DNA of 36,249 nt from Thiotrichaceae bacterium (GCA_015490895.1 WFWY01000033.1:1-36249); one strand, 5' to 3'. Shown: positions 8,795 to 18,038, numbered from the stretch's first letter. Notes: generated by a model from the letters alone, not told the origin. Program-made: numbers and translations.

Positions 8795-8844
8795 CGCACT
8801 CTCAATACTGCTGGCAGGTTGTATTCTGCTTCATGCTGACTATA

Positions 8845-8922
8845 TTAGGAGTCCCTTGTATTCAATCCGGTCGAACTTCATCTCACAGGAAAACAATTAG
8901 GACTTGATCAGAGTCTCCTTAA
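8845..8922. repeat. Family A inverted-repeat element, internally deleted copy
   Basis: Left end TTAGGAGTCCCTTG and right end GATCAGAGTCTCCTTAA are the ends of family A. The right arm (about 8877-8922) is a near-perfect complement of the left arm of the full copies, which shows the terminal inverted repeats are about 46 bp long. The central core found in the other copies is missing. It lies between the convergent ketosynthase and pilZ genes, and its last bases contain the pilZ stop codon. Confidence 0.75.
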
Positions 8923-9293
8923 TACGCCTGGTGTAATGCTGGCCGCTTGGCAAGATCACCCAGGTACGCTTCTATCGCTTTTTTAACATCTTCCCGGCTG
9001 TTACCGACAAATTGCAATCCAACACCGGGGTTATGACTGGCATGATGACTGGACTGAGGGGAAATCCAGACAACTTTGCCCGTAATAATCAGTTTCTTTC
9101 CACGATCAATAAACCGTAACACCATGGCAATCGTTTCACCAAATTGATAGGTACGGTCAGTGGGAATAAAAACACCGCCATGTTTAACAAAGGGCATATA
9201 GTGGGCATGGAGTGCGACTTTATCCCGGATGGATAGCTGGAGCAAGTCGCTGACCTCGGGTTTCTCTGCATCAATCACTGCTTCAGAATGCAT
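8919..9293 (-). CDS. pilZ: Type IV pilus assembly protein PilZ
   Basis: Small cytoplasmic PilZ-domain protein (124 residues) of the founding PilZ type, needed for type IV pilus biogenesis through PilB and FimX-type partners. The core reads LSIRDKVALHAHYMPFVKHG then GGVFIPTDRTYQFGE and ITGKVVWISPQ, which closely follow Pseudomonas PilZ as remembered. The RxxxR and DxSxxG c-di-GMP-binding motifs are absent, as expected for true PilZ. It sits 62 bp downstream of holB, the usual location. The C-terminus (ALHQAY then stop) runs into a family A repeat, which supplies the stop codon. No pilus genes are nearby. Confidence 0.92.
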   Translation of the reverse strand: MHSEAVIDAEKPEVSDLLQLSIRDKVALHAHYMPFVKHGGVFIPTDRTYQFGETIAMVLRFIDRGKKLIITGKVVWISPQSSHHASHNPGVGLQFVGNSREDVKKAIEAYLGDLAKRPALHQAY

Positions 9294-9355
9294 GGCTGAC
9301 CTCTTTTTATTCGATTTATTGGGGCAATGGCTATCAGGGCAAAGTTAGGGAGGGT

Positions 9356-10348
9356 TTATACCGATGCTCCGACATCACGCCACAAGAGTAACATGGATTC
9401 CAGAAAAATCAGCCGGTTTAGTGGATAACCGGTCATCGCTTTTAACTTCAGCAACTCCGTATAAAGATGCCAGAGTACCTCCGGGTGATGACTACTTGCA
9501 ATAATCTGGTCAAGAAATTTGTTGCCAGCAGATACTGTATCCGTCGTTGCCAGCAACTGTGCTTTCAGGGCTGCCTGTAACCACTTGAGTTGCCAGTTCA
9601 ACAAAATATCAAGATCCGTCTTTTGCCAGTCTCTGGCGGCATCTACAACAGAGCGCGTCTGCTGTAAAACAGCGACAAGGTCTGTCGCAAAGCGTTTATA
9701 GGCTGCCAGCAATACTTCATCGGTATCCAGTTGTAGAGCCAATAACGGTTTGCCATCAGCCAGACTCAGCATTTTCTGTGCTTCATGCTGTAGTGGTTGT
9801 TGCTGCAACCAGGCCAGTGCCATTTGCTGATCCGGTACCGGCAGGGGGAAAAGCTGGCACCGGCTGCGTACTGTTGCCGGTAAGTGTGCAGGCTGGTCAG
9901 CCACCAGGATCATCACCGTTTCGGCAGGGGGTTCTTCTAGCGCCTTGAGTAAACTGTTTGCTGCGTTGTCATTCATCTTGTCGGCAGGCTGTATCAATAC
10001 CACACGTCTATTTGAATAGCTCCGGCTTAATGTTAAAAACTCAATCAGCTCACGAATAGCACTAATAGGTATCTGTTGCTTTCCTGTGGGTAACGTCACC
10101 TCTTTGTAATCTGGATGTGCGTGACTCTGTTTAACCTTGCAATTTTTACATTCACCGCAAGCATAACCCTGGGGGTCGGTTTGTTCACACAGCAGGCTAT
10201 TGACCAGCAAATTGGCAAAGTCATTCTTGCCAGTACCCTGACTGCCCGCCACTAGCAGGGCATGGGGTAAATGATTGGCCTGACGCATGCTCATTAGCTG
10301 TTGCCACTGTTCACCCTGCCAGGGGTAGACTAATCCGGGCTGGGTCAT
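9356..10348 (-). CDS. holB: DNA polymerase III delta-prime subunit
   Basis: Clamp-loader subunit of the replicative polymerase (330 residues), an AAA+ protein that does not itself drive ATP hydrolysis. Visible features are the degenerate P-loop GSQGTGKND (36-44), the zinc-knuckle cysteines in YACGECKNCK, NSLLKALEEPP as in gamma/delta-prime subunits, and the SRC motif VRSRCQLF that contributes the arginine finger. The start ATG overlaps the tmk stop by 4 bp. Position between tmk and pilZ is standard for gammaproteobacteria. Confidence 0.95.
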   Translation of the reverse strand: MTQPGLVYPWQGEQWQQLMSMRQANHLPHALLVAGSQGTGKNDFANLLVNSLLCEQTDPQGYACGECKNCKVKQSHAHPDYKEVTLPTGKQQIPISAIRELIEFLTLSRSYSNRRVVLIQPADKMNDNAANSLLKALEEPPAETVMILVADQPAHLPATVRSRCQLFPLPVPDQQMALAWLQQQPLQHEAQKMLSLADGKPLLALQLDTDEVLLAAYKRFATDLVAVLQQTRSVVDAARDWQKTDLDILLNWQLKWLQAALKAQLLATTDTVSAGNKFLDQIIASSHHPEVLWHLYTELLKLKAMTGYPLNRLIFLESMLLLWRDVGASV

Positions 10349-10968
10349 GCGAACATTCCCGCAATGATATGCCGAAGCTGCTGCTGAACTTCGGCTAACC
10401 CTGCGCTGGCATCAATAACCCGATAACGCTGCGGATTATTATCTGCCATCGTCAGATATTGCTGTCGTACCCGGTTAAAAAAATCAATATCTTCCTGTTC
10501 AAAGCGGTCTGCTTCTCCACGGCTGAGGGCACGCCCCAGCCCGGTATGGGCGTCTACATCAAAGAGCAGGGTATAGTCGGGTCGCAGGGCACCTTGTACC
10601 CAGCCTTCCAGCTGTGCAATACGCTCAAGACTGATACCGCGTCCTGCTCCCTGGTATGCATAGCTGGCATCAGTGAAGCGATCACAGAGTACCCATTTCC
10701 CACTACTCAATGCTGGTTCTATTTTCTTTTTCAGGTGTTCAGCACGTGCCGCAAACATAAGCAGTAATTCTGTATCCTGATGCATCGCGGGCAATGCCGG
10801 TGCAATGAGAATCTCCCGAATAGCTTCACCGACTTCTGTACCGCCCGGCTCACGGGTATGCAGTATCCTTAACTTATGTGCTTCAAGCTGCTGCTGGATG
10901 TATGGCAGATTGGTCGTTTTTCCTGCTCCTTCGACACCTTCTATTGTGATCAGTTTGCCCCGTGTCAC
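10345..10968 (-). CDS. tmk: Thymidylate kinase
   Basis: Phosphorylates dTMP to dTDP, an essential step in dTTP synthesis. The 207-residue product has the P-loop GVEGAGKTT (10-18), TREPGGTEVGEAIRE for nucleotide binding, DRFTDASYAYQGAGRG (DRX motif and substrate site), and a lid-like segment near LSRGEADRFEQED. The start codon is GTG and overlaps the mltG stop (GTGA). The stop overlaps holB, so the three genes are translationally linked. Confidence 0.96.
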   Translation of the reverse strand: MTRGKLITIEGVEGAGKTTNLPYIQQQLEAHKLRILHTREPGGTEVGEAIREILIAPALPAMHQDTELLLMFAARAEHLKKKIEPALSSGKWVLCDRFTDASYAYQGAGRGISLERIAQLEGWVQGALRPDYTLLFDVDAHTGLGRALSRGEADRFEQEDIDFFNRVRQQYLTMADNNPQRYRVIDASAGLAEVQQQLRHIIAGMFA

Positions 10969-12002
10969 TTTTTGTCTCCCTGGTAGCGACTCGCGTTACC
11001 TTTTAACTGATACTTGATAACTGCCTTCCGATGCTCCTTGTAAGTGTCCGAAAAATATGATGTTCCATCGCCTTTAGCAACGAAGTACAGCGCACTTCCT
11101 GCGGGTGGATGCAAAACCGCATGAATAGCCGCTTTGCCCGGGAAAGCAATCGGCGTAGGTGGCAAGCCCGTCCGTGTATAGGTGTTGTAGGGCGTATCTT
11201 TTTGCAGGTCTTTCTTTCGAATGTTACCCCGATAGGCATCACCCATCCCATAGATAACGGTGGGGTCTGTCTGCAACATCATGCCCTTGTTCAGACGGTT
11301 GATAAAGACTCTCGCAATCATGGGTCGTTCTGCCTCGTGTCCCGTTTCCTTCTCAACAATAGATGCAAGAATCAGTGCTTCATACGGAGTGCGAATAGAG
11401 GCCTCCGGGGTACGTTTTGACCATTCCTGTTGTAAATACTCACGTAGCATTTTATGGCTACGTTTCAAGAAATCCAGGTCGGTCGTGTTTTTTGGGAAAT
11501 GATAGGTATCTGCCAAAAAAGCGCCTTCCGGATTATTATAATCACTGCCCAATTTCTGCATGATTGACGCATAGTCTTCATCGCTTAATGTCTGCACCAG
11601 GTCGGGATTGCTTCTGATAGACTGCACCAGTTGGCGAAACGTTTTGCCTTCAATAATTGTTTGCCGATATTGGAGGGACTTTCCAGAAGTAAACAGCCGC
11701 AAGACATCAGCAGGCTTCATGCTGTCCATCAGCGCATATTCACCGGCCTTGATGTTAGCTTCCTGCTTGTTCAGTTTCGCCAGTATCAAAAAGTAGTAGG
11801 CAGGTTTCAATATCTCGCGCTGCTCTAGTGCCCTGGCAACGTGGCGGATACTGCTACCTTTTTTGATTTCAAACCCGGCTGTTGAATCTTGCAGGGTAAT
11901 ATGACGCTGTAAATAGCGTGTATAGTCCGTATAGAAATAATAACCCAACGCTAAGCCGCCCAGCACCAGTAACCAGAAAACACTTTTAAAAATAAGCTTC
12001 AT
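10965..12002 (-). CDS. mltG: Endolytic murein transglycosylase MltG (YceG family)
   Basis: Inner-membrane lytic transglycosylase thought to end nascent glycan strands during peptidoglycan synthesis. The 345-residue product has one N-terminal membrane anchor (about 5-24, FKSVFWLLVLGGLALGYYFY). A LysM-like region follows (FEIKKGSSIRHVARAL), then the YceG domain with catalytic glutamate E217 in ASIVEKET and the downstream MIARVFINRLNKGMMLQTDP signature. Four-base overlaps join it to pabC upstream and tmk downstream. Length and topology are normal. Confidence 0.95.
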   Translation of the reverse strand: MKLIFKSVFWLLVLGGLALGYYFYTDYTRYLQRHITLQDSTAGFEIKKGSSIRHVARALEQREILKPAYYFLILAKLNKQEANIKAGEYALMDSMKPADVLRLFTSGKSLQYRQTIIEGKTFRQLVQSIRSNPDLVQTLSDEDYASIMQKLGSDYNNPEGAFLADTYHFPKNTTDLDFLKRSHKMLREYLQQEWSKRTPEASIRTPYEALILASIVEKETGHEAERPMIARVFINRLNKGMMLQTDPTVIYGMGDAYRGNIRKKDLQKDTPYNTYTRTGLPPTPIAFPGKAAIHAVLHPPAGSALYFVAKGDGTSYFSDTYKEHRKAVIKYQLKGNASRYQGDKK

Positions 12003-12820
12003 AGCAGGTTTTGTATCCTTTCCTGTAAACGACGTACAACAGCGGGGATATTATAAGTAGTTTCCTGAAACTGTTTAACCGGCCAGATTTTAATGATCGA
12101 GTTGGTAAGAAACAGACCCTTGGCCTGTACCACTTCTTCCAGCGTCAGGGGCATCACTACTACATCCACCTTCATATCCAGTAACACGCTGATTATACAT
12201 GACCTGGCAATGCCTTCGATACCGCAGTTCTGTAGCGAGGGAGTAACAAGCCGTGTCTCATCCCTGACCAGAAACAGATTACTCATAGTCGCTTCAATGA
12301 TCTGATCCGCAGTATCTCTCACCAGACCTTCCTGAAAATCCTGCCCCACTTCACTGCGTGCCAAAACTTGCTCCAGCCGATTCAGATGCTTGAATCCTGC
12401 CAGGGCTGAATTCCGGGAAAGCCGTGTCTGGCAGAGCATAAGATCTACACCCCGCCGGGAAAAATGTTCAGGATAGTCCGGCCATGGGTACAAAGTGACA
12501 ATATAGGTGGGTTGATCGCAACCACGGGGGCTGTAACCTCTGCCCCCTGATCCCCGTGTCACAATGATTTTCAGTACAACATTGACATGCCGATGGTCAA
12601 CCGCTTCAATAGCACACTCCATGTATTGCAACAAGCGGTCGGGTTCAAAGCCCCGAATGGCCAGTGCTGTCACCCCACGCTGCAAGCGTGCCAGATGTGC
12701 TGCCCGTTGCATAACCTTCCCCTGCCGCACTGCCAGTGTTTCCCAGACACCGTCACCGTATTGCAAGCCCCTGTCCATCACAGGAAGAGAGTCGCAGTGT
12801 TCGCCATTAACCCAGATCAT
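11999..12820 (-). CDS. pabC: Aminodeoxychorismate lyase
   Basis: PLP enzyme of fold type IV that converts 4-amino-4-deoxychorismate to p-aminobenzoate and pyruvate for folate. The 273-residue product shows GLQYGDGVWETL near the N-terminus and the PLP lysine K144 in FKHLNRLEQVLAR. It also has the EATMSNLFLV segment and the LTNSIIKIWPV motif near the end. Branched-chain aminotransferases and D-amino acid transaminases share this fold, but immediate linkage to pabB by a 4-bp overlap and to mltG supports PabC. Confidence 0.92.
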   Translation of the reverse strand: MIWVNGEHCDSLPVMDRGLQYGDGVWETLAVRQGKVMQRAAHLARLQRGVTALAIRGFEPDRLLQYMECAIEAVDHRHVNVVLKIIVTRGSGGRGYSPRGCDQPTYIVTLYPWPDYPEHFSRRGVDLMLCQTRLSRNSALAGFKHLNRLEQVLARSEVGQDFQEGLVRDTADQIIEATMSNLFLVRDETRLVTPSLQNCGIEGIARSCIISVLLDMKVDVVVMPLTLEEVVQAKGLFLTNSIIKIWPVKQFQETTYNIPAVVRRLQERIQNLL

Positions 12821-14139
12821 TGCTGAAAAGCTCGCAGCAGGCCTTTCGCCTTGTGGCGTGTCTCTTCCACTTCCTGTTGTGGAATGGAGTCATACACGAT
12901 GCCTGCGCCTGTGCGAAAATTTAACTGTTTATCCTGCAAGACCATGGTGCGAATCAATATATTCAAATCCAGGTCACCTGAGCGATTAATATAACCCACT
13001 GAGCCGGTATAAGCACCACGCCCGATTTGCTCCAGTTCGGCGATAATTTCCATACAGCGCACTTTGGGGCACCCCGTAATCGTGCCACCAGGAAAAACCG
13101 CATTGATGATTGCTCCCGGAGTCACGCCCAGTTGTAACTGCCCCCGAATATTGGAAACAATGTGGTGAACATGCTCGTAGGTTTCAACCACCATCAGCTC
13201 ATCAACCCTCACACTACCCGGCTGGCAAATCCGACCCATGTCATTACGTTCCAGATCAATCAGCATAATATGTTCGGCACGTTCCTTGGGATGGGCAATC
13301 AACTCCTGCAAGAGCTCCTCATCCAGCTGCGGATCTTCACTGCGTGGTCGAGTCCCCGCTATAGGGCGGGTCTGTATCAACCCTTCCTGTACACTGACCA
13401 AACGCTCAGGAGAGGAGCTGATAATAGCGAAATCACCAAAATTGACCAGTGCCGAGAAAGGTGCCGGATTGGTTTGACGTAAACTGGTATAAACTTGTGC
13501 GGCATCGACCTGCCCTGTAAATTTTCCCTGCCAGGCACGTGACAGGTTCACCTGAAAGACATCTCCTGCCCTGATATAGTCAGAAATACGCGTAACGCCC
13601 TCCAGGTAATGCTGGGGGTCATCTTCTGTCAAATGAATAGCGAGCGTATCTGCAACGCTCGGTACGACATGGGATAGATCCCGCTCAATTTGTCTCCACT
13701 CCTGCCTGGCGATGACGTCCCCATGTTCACTGACGAACCAGGCCTGGTTCTTATCATGATCGATAATAACAGCCGAGTAGATGCGGGTTGCAATGGCAAT
13801 CGGTAGCTCAAAAACATCCGGTTTTAGCTGCAATACTGGTTCTATCTGCCCTGCCAATTCATAGCCCAGATAAACAAACCAGCCACCGGAAAAAGGCAGT
13901 GGTGTTGCGACACTGCCAGATTGACCAGGCTCTGTTAGAAACCAGTCATCAAAAACATCTGTAAAATATCGGCTGTCTCCGAATTCTACTCGTAGCGTGT
14001 CACCTGGAAAAGTAAACAGCAAGCTATAACGGGAGATACCTGACAGGGAGCTGCGTTCTAACAAATAAGGGTAACGCTGCGGGTTAACACGATGGAGTGC
14101 CAGCAGGTCGGGCGGGGATGGGAGTTTAAAGCAAAACAA
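12817..14139 (-). CDS. pabB: Aminodeoxychorismate synthase component I
   Basis: Chorismate-binding enzyme (440 residues) that aminates chorismate with ammonia from a PabA-type glutaminase, feeding PabC next door. The C-terminal domain shows DVFQVNLSRAWQG, FSALVNFGDFAIISSSPERL, ERAEHIMLIDLERNDMGR, VHHIVSNIRG, FPGGTITGCPKVRCMEII and YTGSVGYI. The loop reads PIAGTRPR, with Ala261 where E. coli PabB has the active-site lysine of PIKGT; TrpE enzymes also have alanine there. Context with pabC and the GCPKVRCME signature favours PabB over TrpE. The start appears to be TTG: no ATG or GTG lies between the upstream in-frame stop and the conserved N-terminus, and a weak AGG lies upstream. Insertion of pabB between fabF and pabC departs from the E. 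coli order. Confidence 0.88.
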   Translation of the reverse strand: MFCFKLPSPPDLLALHRVNPQRYPYLLERSSLSGISRYSLLFTFPGDTLRVEFGDSRYFTDVFDDWFLTEPGQSGSVATPLPFSGGWFVYLGYELAGQIEPVLQLKPDVFELPIAIATRIYSAVIIDHDKNQAWFVSEHGDVIARQEWRQIERDLSHVVPSVADTLAIHLTEDDPQHYLEGVTRISDYIRAGDVFQVNLSRAWQGKFTGQVDAAQVYTSLRQTNPAPFSALVNFGDFAIISSSPERLVSVQEGLIQTRPIAGTRPRSEDPQLDEELLQELIAHPKERAEHIMLIDLERNDMGRICQPGSVRVDELMVVETYEHVHHIVSNIRGQLQLGVTPGAIINAVFPGGTITGCPKVRCMEIIAELEQIGRGAYTGSVGYINRSGDLDLNILIRTMVLQDKQLNFRTGAGIVYDSIPQQEVEETRHKAKGLLRAFQQ

Positions 14140-14214
14140 AAAACAGTGCCTGCAGACGGAATAAAAAATGCGTAATGCATTAACGCCAGATGATCTTACC
14201 CGGTGTCATTTATC

Positions 14215-15459
14215 CTACATTTTTTTAAAGATAAGTGTTCCGTTTGTTCCACCAAAGCCGAAAGAGTTACTCATGGCAACATCAATTTTAGCGTCCCTGG
14301 CAGTGTTGGCCACATAGTCCAGATCACATTCCGGATCCTGGTTGTCAATATTGATGGTTGGTGGAAGTACCTGGTCGCGAATAGCAAGAATAGAAAAAAT
14401 TGCTTCAATACCACCTGCCGCACCCAGTAAATGCCCGGTCATGGATTTCGTTGAGCTAACAGCAACCTGCCTGGCGTGATCGCCCAATGCACGTTTCAGG
14501 GCAACGGTTTCAGCCACATCACCAGCCGGTGTTGAGGTGCCATGTGCATTAATGTAATCCACATCCTCAGGATTCAAGCCAGCATCTTTTAAGGCATGTA
14601 ACATGCAGCGTGCTGCCCCTTCACCATCCGTCGAAGGTGAGGTCATATGATAGGCATCACTACTCATACCAAAACCGGCCAGTTCGCAGTAAATATCAGC
14701 CCCCCGTGCTTTGGCAGACTCGTACTCTTCCAGCATAATCACGCCGGAGCCATCTCCCAGCACAAAACCATCACGGTCTTTATCCCAGGGGCGACTGGCA
14801 GCGACCGGATCATCATTGCGAGTTGACAGGGCACGGGCAGCTGCAAAACCGCCAATACCTAATGGCGTTGACCCCATTTCTGCACCCCCACAGAGGAAAG
14901 CATCTGCATCACCATAGCTAATCATTCTGGCAGCATCACCAATACTGTGTGTTGCTGTGGCACAAGCAGATACGGGAGAAATATTGTGACCTTTCAGGCC
15001 ATGCATGATAGACAAGTTACCGGCTACCATATTGACAATGCTGCTGGGGACAAAGAAAGGAGAGATACGCTTGGGGCCTTTTTCCAGAAAGACACTGTAA
15101 TTCCTTTCAATGGTACCGAGGCCACCAATACCTGAACCGACGATAACGCCGGTACGTGATGCATTTTCTTCGGTCACTTCAAAGTTGGCATCAACTATCG
15201 CATCCGTACCCGCTCCAATACCATAATGGATAAAGGGATCCATCTTTTTCTGGTCTTTGCGCTTGATATAATCATCGACCACAAAGTCTTTAACATTGCC
15301 CGCAATTTTTACACTAAAATCTGTGGTATCAAACAGATTATCACTGATGACATTAATACCACTTTTTCCAGCCAGAATATGACTCCAGGCTTTCTCAATT
15401 TTGGAACCGACGGGTGATACAATACCCAGTCCAGTCACTACAACGCGTCTCTTAGACAA
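14215..15459 (-). CDS. fabF: 3-oxoacyl-ACP synthase II (KAS II)
   Basis: Housekeeping condensing enzyme that elongates acyl-ACP with malonyl-ACP, including the step that adjusts cis-vaccenate content. The 414-residue product has the catalytic triad C166 ([12 protein letters not shown]), a histidine in [11 protein letters not shown] and another in [12 protein letters not shown], plus the [15 protein letters not shown] ending. Length is normal. It follows acpP by 76 bp and precedes pabB by 75 bp on the same strand. Confidence 0.97.
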   Translation of the reverse strand: MSKRRVVVTGLGIVSPVGSKIEKAWSHILAGKSGINVISDNLFDTTDFSVKIAGNVKDFVVDDYIKRKDQKKMDPFIHYGIGAGTDAIVDANFEVTEENASRTGVIVGSGIGGLGTIERNYSVFLEKGPKRISPFFVPSSIVNMVAGNLSIMHGLKGHNISPVSACATATHSIGDAARMISYGDADAFLCGGAEMGSTPLGIGGFAAARALSTRNDDPVAASRPWDKDRDGFVLGDGSGVIMLEEYESAKARGADIYCELAGFGMSSDAYHMTSPSTDGEGAARCMLHALKDAGLNPEDVDYINAHGTSTPAGDVAETVALKRALGDHARQVAVSSTKSMTGHLLGAAGGIEAIFSILAIRDQVLPPTINIDNQDPECDLDYVANTARDAKIDVAMSNSFGFGGTNGTLIFKKM

Positions 15460-15536
15460 TGCTCTGACCTTTAATAGTTTTCAATAGAGATATGACTTGC
15501 ATAGCGTTCCTGTATGAACACAGGTGCAATCCAGAC

Positions 15537-15770
15537 TTATGCATTAGCGTTAATATAATCAACGGCTTTTTGAACAGTTGTGATTTTTTCTGCCTCATCA
15601 TCAGGAATGTCAGCATCAAATTCTTCTTCCAGAGCCATCACCAGTTCAACGGTATCCAGTGAATCAGCGCCCAAATCGTCAACAAACGAAGACTCTGCTT
15701 TCACCTCACTTATGTCAACATCCAGTTGTTCAGCGACGATTGCTTTTACACGGCTTTCAATATCACTCAT
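15537..15770 (-). CDS. acpP: Acyl carrier protein (housekeeping)
   Basis: Carrier of growing fatty acids, 77 residues and strongly acidic. The phosphopantetheine serine is S37 in [12 protein letters not shown]. The ATG at 15770 is chosen because AAGGAA lies 8 nt upstream and the product then begins [11 protein letters not shown] as in other ACPs; a longer frame adds nine unlikely residues. It lies between fabG (131 bp upstream) and fabF. The larger gap before it, with a palindrome, could hold an extra acpP promoter. Confidence 0.97.
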   Translation of the reverse strand: MSDIESRVKAIVAEQLDVDISEVKAESSFVDDLGADSLDTVELVMALEEEFDADIPDDEAEKITTVQKAVDYINANA

Positions 15771-15843
15771 TGTTGTGTTCCTTAAAATTAAAATCAAAGT
15801 TTTGGCCAGATAAAGACTGTACCAGTAGATCCAAGTTGGCTAT

Positions 15844-15859
15844 TGTAGTTAAAACTACA
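15844..15859. promoter_or_regulatory. 16-bp palindrome upstream of acpP
   Basis: TGTAGTT (15844-15850) and AACTACA (15853-15859) form a perfect 7-bp inverted repeat with an AA spacer, 74 bp upstream of the acpP start in the fabG-acpP gap. It could be an operator for a fatty-acid regulator or the stem of a small RNA hairpin. It does not match the FadR or FabR consensus I know. Confidence 0.35.
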
Positions 15860-15901
15860 TCTTCAATCCAGCATTTATCCGGCCCGTTGGAATATCGAGG
15901 G

Positions 15902-16657
15902 TCAGGCCATATACATTCCACCATTCACATGAATGGTCTCTCCAGTAATATAGGCGCCCATATCCGAGGCTAGAAACAATACCGCATTGGCGATATCCTC
16001 CGCATGACCAAGGCGTTGCAACGGAATTTCCCTGAGCAATGTTTCTCGCTGTTCTTCCGGCAGGGCTCGGGTCATATCCGTATCAATGAAGCCGGGAGCA
16101 ACCACATTAACAGTGACGCCACGAGAACCAATTTCTCTGGCAAGGGATTTTGAAAAACCAACCAGTCCCGCCTTGGCAGCAGAATAGTTTGTCTGGCCAG
16201 CATTTCCACTGGCACCCACAACGGAGGAAATGGAAATAATACGCCCCACCCGAGCCTTCATCATGCCTCGCAGACAAGCTTTGGAGGTACGATATACAGA
16301 CGATAAATTGGTGTTAATGATACTGTCCCATTCATCATCTTTCATACGCATCAATAAATTATCTCGCGTAATGCCGGCATTATTCACCAGGATCCGAATC
16401 GCGCCGAACTCACCGGCAATCGCCTTCACTACGGTCATGACTGAATCAGAATCGGCAACATCCAGTACCATGCCCTTACCTTCTACCCCCTGTTCCTGGA
16501 AGTAATCAGAGATTGCCTGTGCCCCCTTTTCCGAGGTAGCTGTGCCAACGACCGTTGCTCCTGCTTGCCCCAGCATCTCGGCAATGGCACGACCAATCCC
16601 CCGGCTGGCTCCCGTTACAAGTGCGACCTGACCCTGTAGCTCTATATTGTTACTCAT
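15902..16657 (-). CDS. fabG: 3-oxoacyl-ACP reductase
   Basis: NADPH-dependent short-chain dehydrogenase of the fatty acid cycle (251 residues). Seen are TGASRGIG (15-22) for the cofactor, NNAG (92-95), and catalytic S145, Y158 and K162 in SSVVGASGNAGQTNYSAAKAG, with E. coli FabG spacing. The C-terminal GETIHVNGGMYMA is typical. The start ATG overlaps the fabD stop by 4 bp. Confidence 0.97.
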   Translation of the reverse strand: MSNNIELQGQVALVTGASRGIGRAIAEMLGQAGATVVGTATSEKGAQAISDYFQEQGVEGKGMVLDVADSDSVMTVVKAIAGEFGAIRILVNNAGITRDNLLMRMKDDEWDSIINTNLSSVYRTSKACLRGMMKARVGRIISISSVVGASGNAGQTNYSAAKAGLVGFSKSLAREIGSRGVTVNVVAPGFIDTDMTRALPEEQRETLLREIPLQRLGHAEDIANAVLFLASDMGAYITGETIHVNGGMYMA

Positions 16658-17601
16658 TTTTCTTTCTCCTGCACCAGCTGTAGTGCTTTATCCAGTGAAG
16701 CGTTATCCTGTACACAGATTGTCTTTATACCTTTATCTATGCGTCGATTCAGTCCAAAAAGGACTTTCCCCGGCCCAAACTCAATCATCTTTGTTGCCTG
16801 CTTATCCTGTTTTAAATGGTGAATACTATCCACCCATTTAACAGGCCTGTAGAGCTGTTCTGCCAGCACTTCACGAATGCCTGCGGCATCCGTTGCAGTG
16901 GCCGCATCGACATTATGAAAAACCGGTGTATCAGGGTAATGAATGGATACTTCTTGCAGATGGCTGGCTAATTGCTCAGCAGCTGATTTCATTAAATCAC
17001 AATGCGAAGGGACACTGACAGGCAAATCAATAACCCGCCTGGCACCTGCTTTTGTTGCCAGAGCCATTGCCCTGGCAACAGCCTCCTTGTTGCCGGCAAT
17101 CACCACCTGACCCGGCGAGTTAAAATTCACAGCCTGCACTATCTCACTGGCAGCCGCATCGGCACAAACTTTTATAACCTCATCGTCATCAAGCCCCAGA
17201 ATTGCGGCCATGGCGCCCGCACCTTCCGGTACTGCCTGCTGCATCAAGGCGGCTCGTGTTCTCACCAGCATCACAGCATCTGTAAACGGGATAGCTTCAG
17301 CGGCAACCAGAGCGCTATATTCTCCCAGACTGTGCCCTGCCAGAGCAACAGGCTGCCCTCCCCCCTGCGCTTGCCAGACACGCCAGGTCGCTATGCCTGC
17401 GGTCAACATCGCAGGCTGCGTATTAACCGTTTTATTAAGCTCTACAGCGGATCCGTCCTGAGTTAACGTCCAAAGGTCAAGTCCCAGCGCATCAGAAGCT
17501 TCTTCGAAGGTCTGCCTAACCACAGGAAAAGAAGCAGCCAAACCGGACAACATTCCAACACTTTGCGATCCCTGTCCGGGAAAAATACCAGCGAATGCCA
17601 T
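16654..17601 (-). CDS. fabD: Malonyl-CoA:ACP transacylase
   Basis: Loads malonate onto ACP for fatty acid synthesis. The 315-residue product begins MAFAGIFPGQGSQ, has the nucleophile S91 in AGHSLGEYSALVA, and the catalytic histidine H200 in VSVPSHCDLM. The internal ATG at 17601 is chosen over one 45 bp upstream because AAGGAG lies 6 nt before it and FabD proteins begin at this point. It is first in the fab operon here. plsX, fabH and rpmF, which often precede it, are absent; infA is divergent instead. Confidence 0.97.
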   Translation of the reverse strand: MAFAGIFPGQGSQSVGMLSGLAASFPVVRQTFEEASDALGLDLWTLTQDGSAVELNKTVNTQPAMLTAGIATWRVWQAQGGGQPVALAGHSLGEYSALVAAEAIPFTDAVMLVRTRAALMQQAVPEGAGAMAAILGLDDDEVIKVCADAAASEIVQAVNFNSPGQVVIAGNKEAVARAMALATKAGARRVIDLPVSVPSHCDLMKSAAEQLASHLQEVSIHYPDTPVFHNVDAATATDAAGIREVLAEQLYRPVKWVDSIHHLKQDKQATKMIEFGPGKVLFGLNRRIDKGIKTICVQDNASLDKALQLVQEKEK

Positions 17602-17727
17602 GTTTACTCCTTGATAAAGAGAGGGTTCGGAACTATATATCTGCAACAGGGGTATAGTTCACGCCATAAATGCGTGCGATAATACCGATTAATTACCTGC
17701 GGATAAAGCTATCTGGTCAATTAGACC

Positions 17728-17755
17728 TTGTTTTTCACCCTTATCGGTGGATAAT
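17728..17755 (+). promoter_or_regulatory. Candidate sigma-70 promoter for infA
   Basis: TTGTTT (17728-17733), a 16-bp spacer and GATAAT (17750-17755) lie 36 bp before the infA start, giving a short leader. The match is reasonable but not strong. No clear Shine-Dalgarno sequence precedes the infA ATG. Confidence 0.4.
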
Positions 17756-17791
17756 AGCCCGCTCCCTCATATCTGGATTGATTATATTTGT

Positions 17792-18010
17792 ATGGCAAAA
17801 GAAGAGCACATTGAAATGGAAGGTGTGGTGAAAGAAACACTGCCCAACACAACCTTTCGCGTAGAACTTGAAAACGGACACATGGTAACCGCCCATATTT
17901 CTGGTCGTATGCGTAAAAACTATATTCGTATTCTGACTGGTGATACCGTCACGGTACAATTAACCCCTTATGACCTTAGCAAAGGCAGAATTACTTTCCG
18001 TTCCAAATAA
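17792..18010 (+). CDS. infA: Translation initiation factor IF-1
   Basis: S1-fold protein that binds the 30S A site during initiation. The 72-residue product begins [13 protein letters not shown] and includes [27 protein letters not shown] and [16 protein letters not shown], nearly identical to E. coli IF-1. The ATG at 17792 gives the exact family length; a longer frame adds 15 non-conserved residues. It is divergent from the fab operon and convergent with ampD, an unusual neighbourhood for infA. Confidence 0.98.
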   Translation: MAKEEHIEMEGVVKETLPNTTFRVELENGHMVTAHISGRMRKNYIRILTGDTVTVQLTPYDLSKGRITFRSK

Positions 18011-18038
18011 TGCCATACCGGCAACCTGCCACGTAACA

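Noticed and set aside
12817-14139. Annotation as anthranilate synthase TrpE
   Set aside because: PIAGT is compatible with TrpE, but the overlap with pabC, the fab-operon location and the GCPKVRCME signature favour PabB. TrpE genes usually sit with trpG.
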